Assembly: GCA_039583695.1 (NCBI GenBank)
Contig: JAVKSL010000138.1
Coordinates: 1 to 5,403 of the forward strand
Direction: 5' to 3'
Source of the DNA: JAVKSL01 sp039583695
Lineage (GTDB): Bacteria > Actinomycetota > Acidimicrobiia > Acidimicrobiales > JAJPHD01
DNA length: 5,403 nt
Shown: positions 5,154-5,403 of the stretch, piece after piece
Numbering within the stretch: the stretch's first letter is position 1
How the letters are laid out: every line of letters begins with the position of its first letter
Translations under genes and position numbers: made by a program
Notes under the pieces: model-generated
Told to the model about the DNA's origin: nothing
Databases searched by the model: none
Seen by the model: only the letters and a program-made list of their open reading frames with translations

Positions 5154-5403
5154 TCAGCCGCTGGCGACGAAGGCAACGACAACGTACGCGCCGTGTCTGT
5201 CGAGGTCTTGGCGTCCCCGGTCGTAGACGGTCGTGGTCCTGGGATCTGCGTGTCGGGCTGCGACTTGAACTTCCCGGGGTGGCACCCCGGCGTCCAGAGC
5301 GGCCATGATGAACGCGGCGCGCAGCATGTGTGGGTGGGGGGACAAGCTCACTTGCCCCACCCCCTCTGGAGATCGCTGCCCGGCGATCGATCCTGGGCGG
5401 CTG
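5154..5403 (-). CDS. Tyrosine recombinase/phage integrase, C-terminal catalytic part (runs off the window; probably frameshifted)
   Basis: The - strand encodes the end of a tyrosine recombinase, the enzyme that inserts or excises mobile DNA by cutting and rejoining through a tyrosine. Of the 82 residues in the open frame, those after about residue 22 are unmistakable: HPHMLRAAFIMAALDAGV (catalytic His25 and Arg28), AARHADPRTTTVYDR (His51 and nucleophile Tyr60), and the C-terminus AYVVVAFVASG. The first catalytic arginine and the DNA-binding domain lie outside the window. The first 22 residues of this frame do not look like the family, whereas the neighbouring frame reads RIDRRAA, as expected for it; removing one base from the G run at 5336-5341 would join both into ELVPHPHMLR. 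The joined version is still a few residues short of relatives as I remember them, so the gene may be decayed. It faces the TA operon tail to tail. Confidence 0.82.
   Translation of the reverse strand, partial: SRPGSIAGQRSPEGVGQVSLSPHPHMLRAAFIMAALDAGVPPREVQVAARHADPRTTTVYDRGRQDLDRHGAYVVVAFVASG

Noticed and set aside
5137..5157. GCGGATCAG twice with a 12-bp period at the integrase stop.
   Set aside because: Only two short copies are present; no evidence of an attachment site or array.
1..5403. CRISPR array, rRNA, riboswitch or insertion sequence with terminal inverted repeats.
   Set aside because: No regularly spaced repeats, conserved RNA motifs or transposase-like sequence were seen on either strand.

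Overview
The window is high-GC DNA (roughly two thirds G+C, GTG starts, strong G/C third-position bias). The protein styles fit a high-GC Gram-positive (Actinomycetota) genome, possibly an acidimicrobial or related lineage. That placement is an inference from family resemblance, because no taxonomic marker gene is present.

Positions 1-3195 are core metabolism. They hold the 3' end of glcD, then complete glcE and glcF, all on the + strand with overlapping stop/start signals (a GTGA overlap between glcD and glcE, and a 10-bp overlap between glcE and glcF). Together they encode the three-subunit FAD/iron-sulfur glycolate oxidase: GlcD and GlcE are flavin-binding subunits, and GlcF is the electron-carrying subunit with two 4Fe-4S ferredoxin motifs and two CCG cysteine-rich domains. 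The complex oxidises glycolate to glyoxylate and passes electrons to the respiratory chain.

Positions 3196-3346 hold a short intergenic segment with a 10-bp inverted repeat, followed by an intact tRNA-Arg(CCT) with encoded CCA.

Positions 3347-5403 look like accessory DNA beside a tRNA gene. About 490 bp has no assignable gene but contains short repeats and a perfect 11-bp hairpin. Next is the broken remnant of a PIN-domain toxin on the - strand, cut at an 11-base poly-C tract. A complete toxin-antitoxin pair follows on the + strand: a DUF1778/TacA-type ribbon-helix-helix antitoxin overlapping a TacT-type GNAT acetyltransferase toxin. Then come a probable terminator and, on the - strand and running off the edge, the catalytic C-terminus of a tyrosine recombinase that seems to carry a frameshift. 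A tRNA gene, an integrase remnant, a broken toxin and a live TA pair together suggest an old, decayed integration site.

I see no wholly new system. The points most worth a second look are the duplicated start region and probable leaderless promoter of the TA operon, the poly-C junction at the PIN remnant, the clustered GCGATCGC octamers around the tRNA, and the perfect hairpin at 3655-3679.
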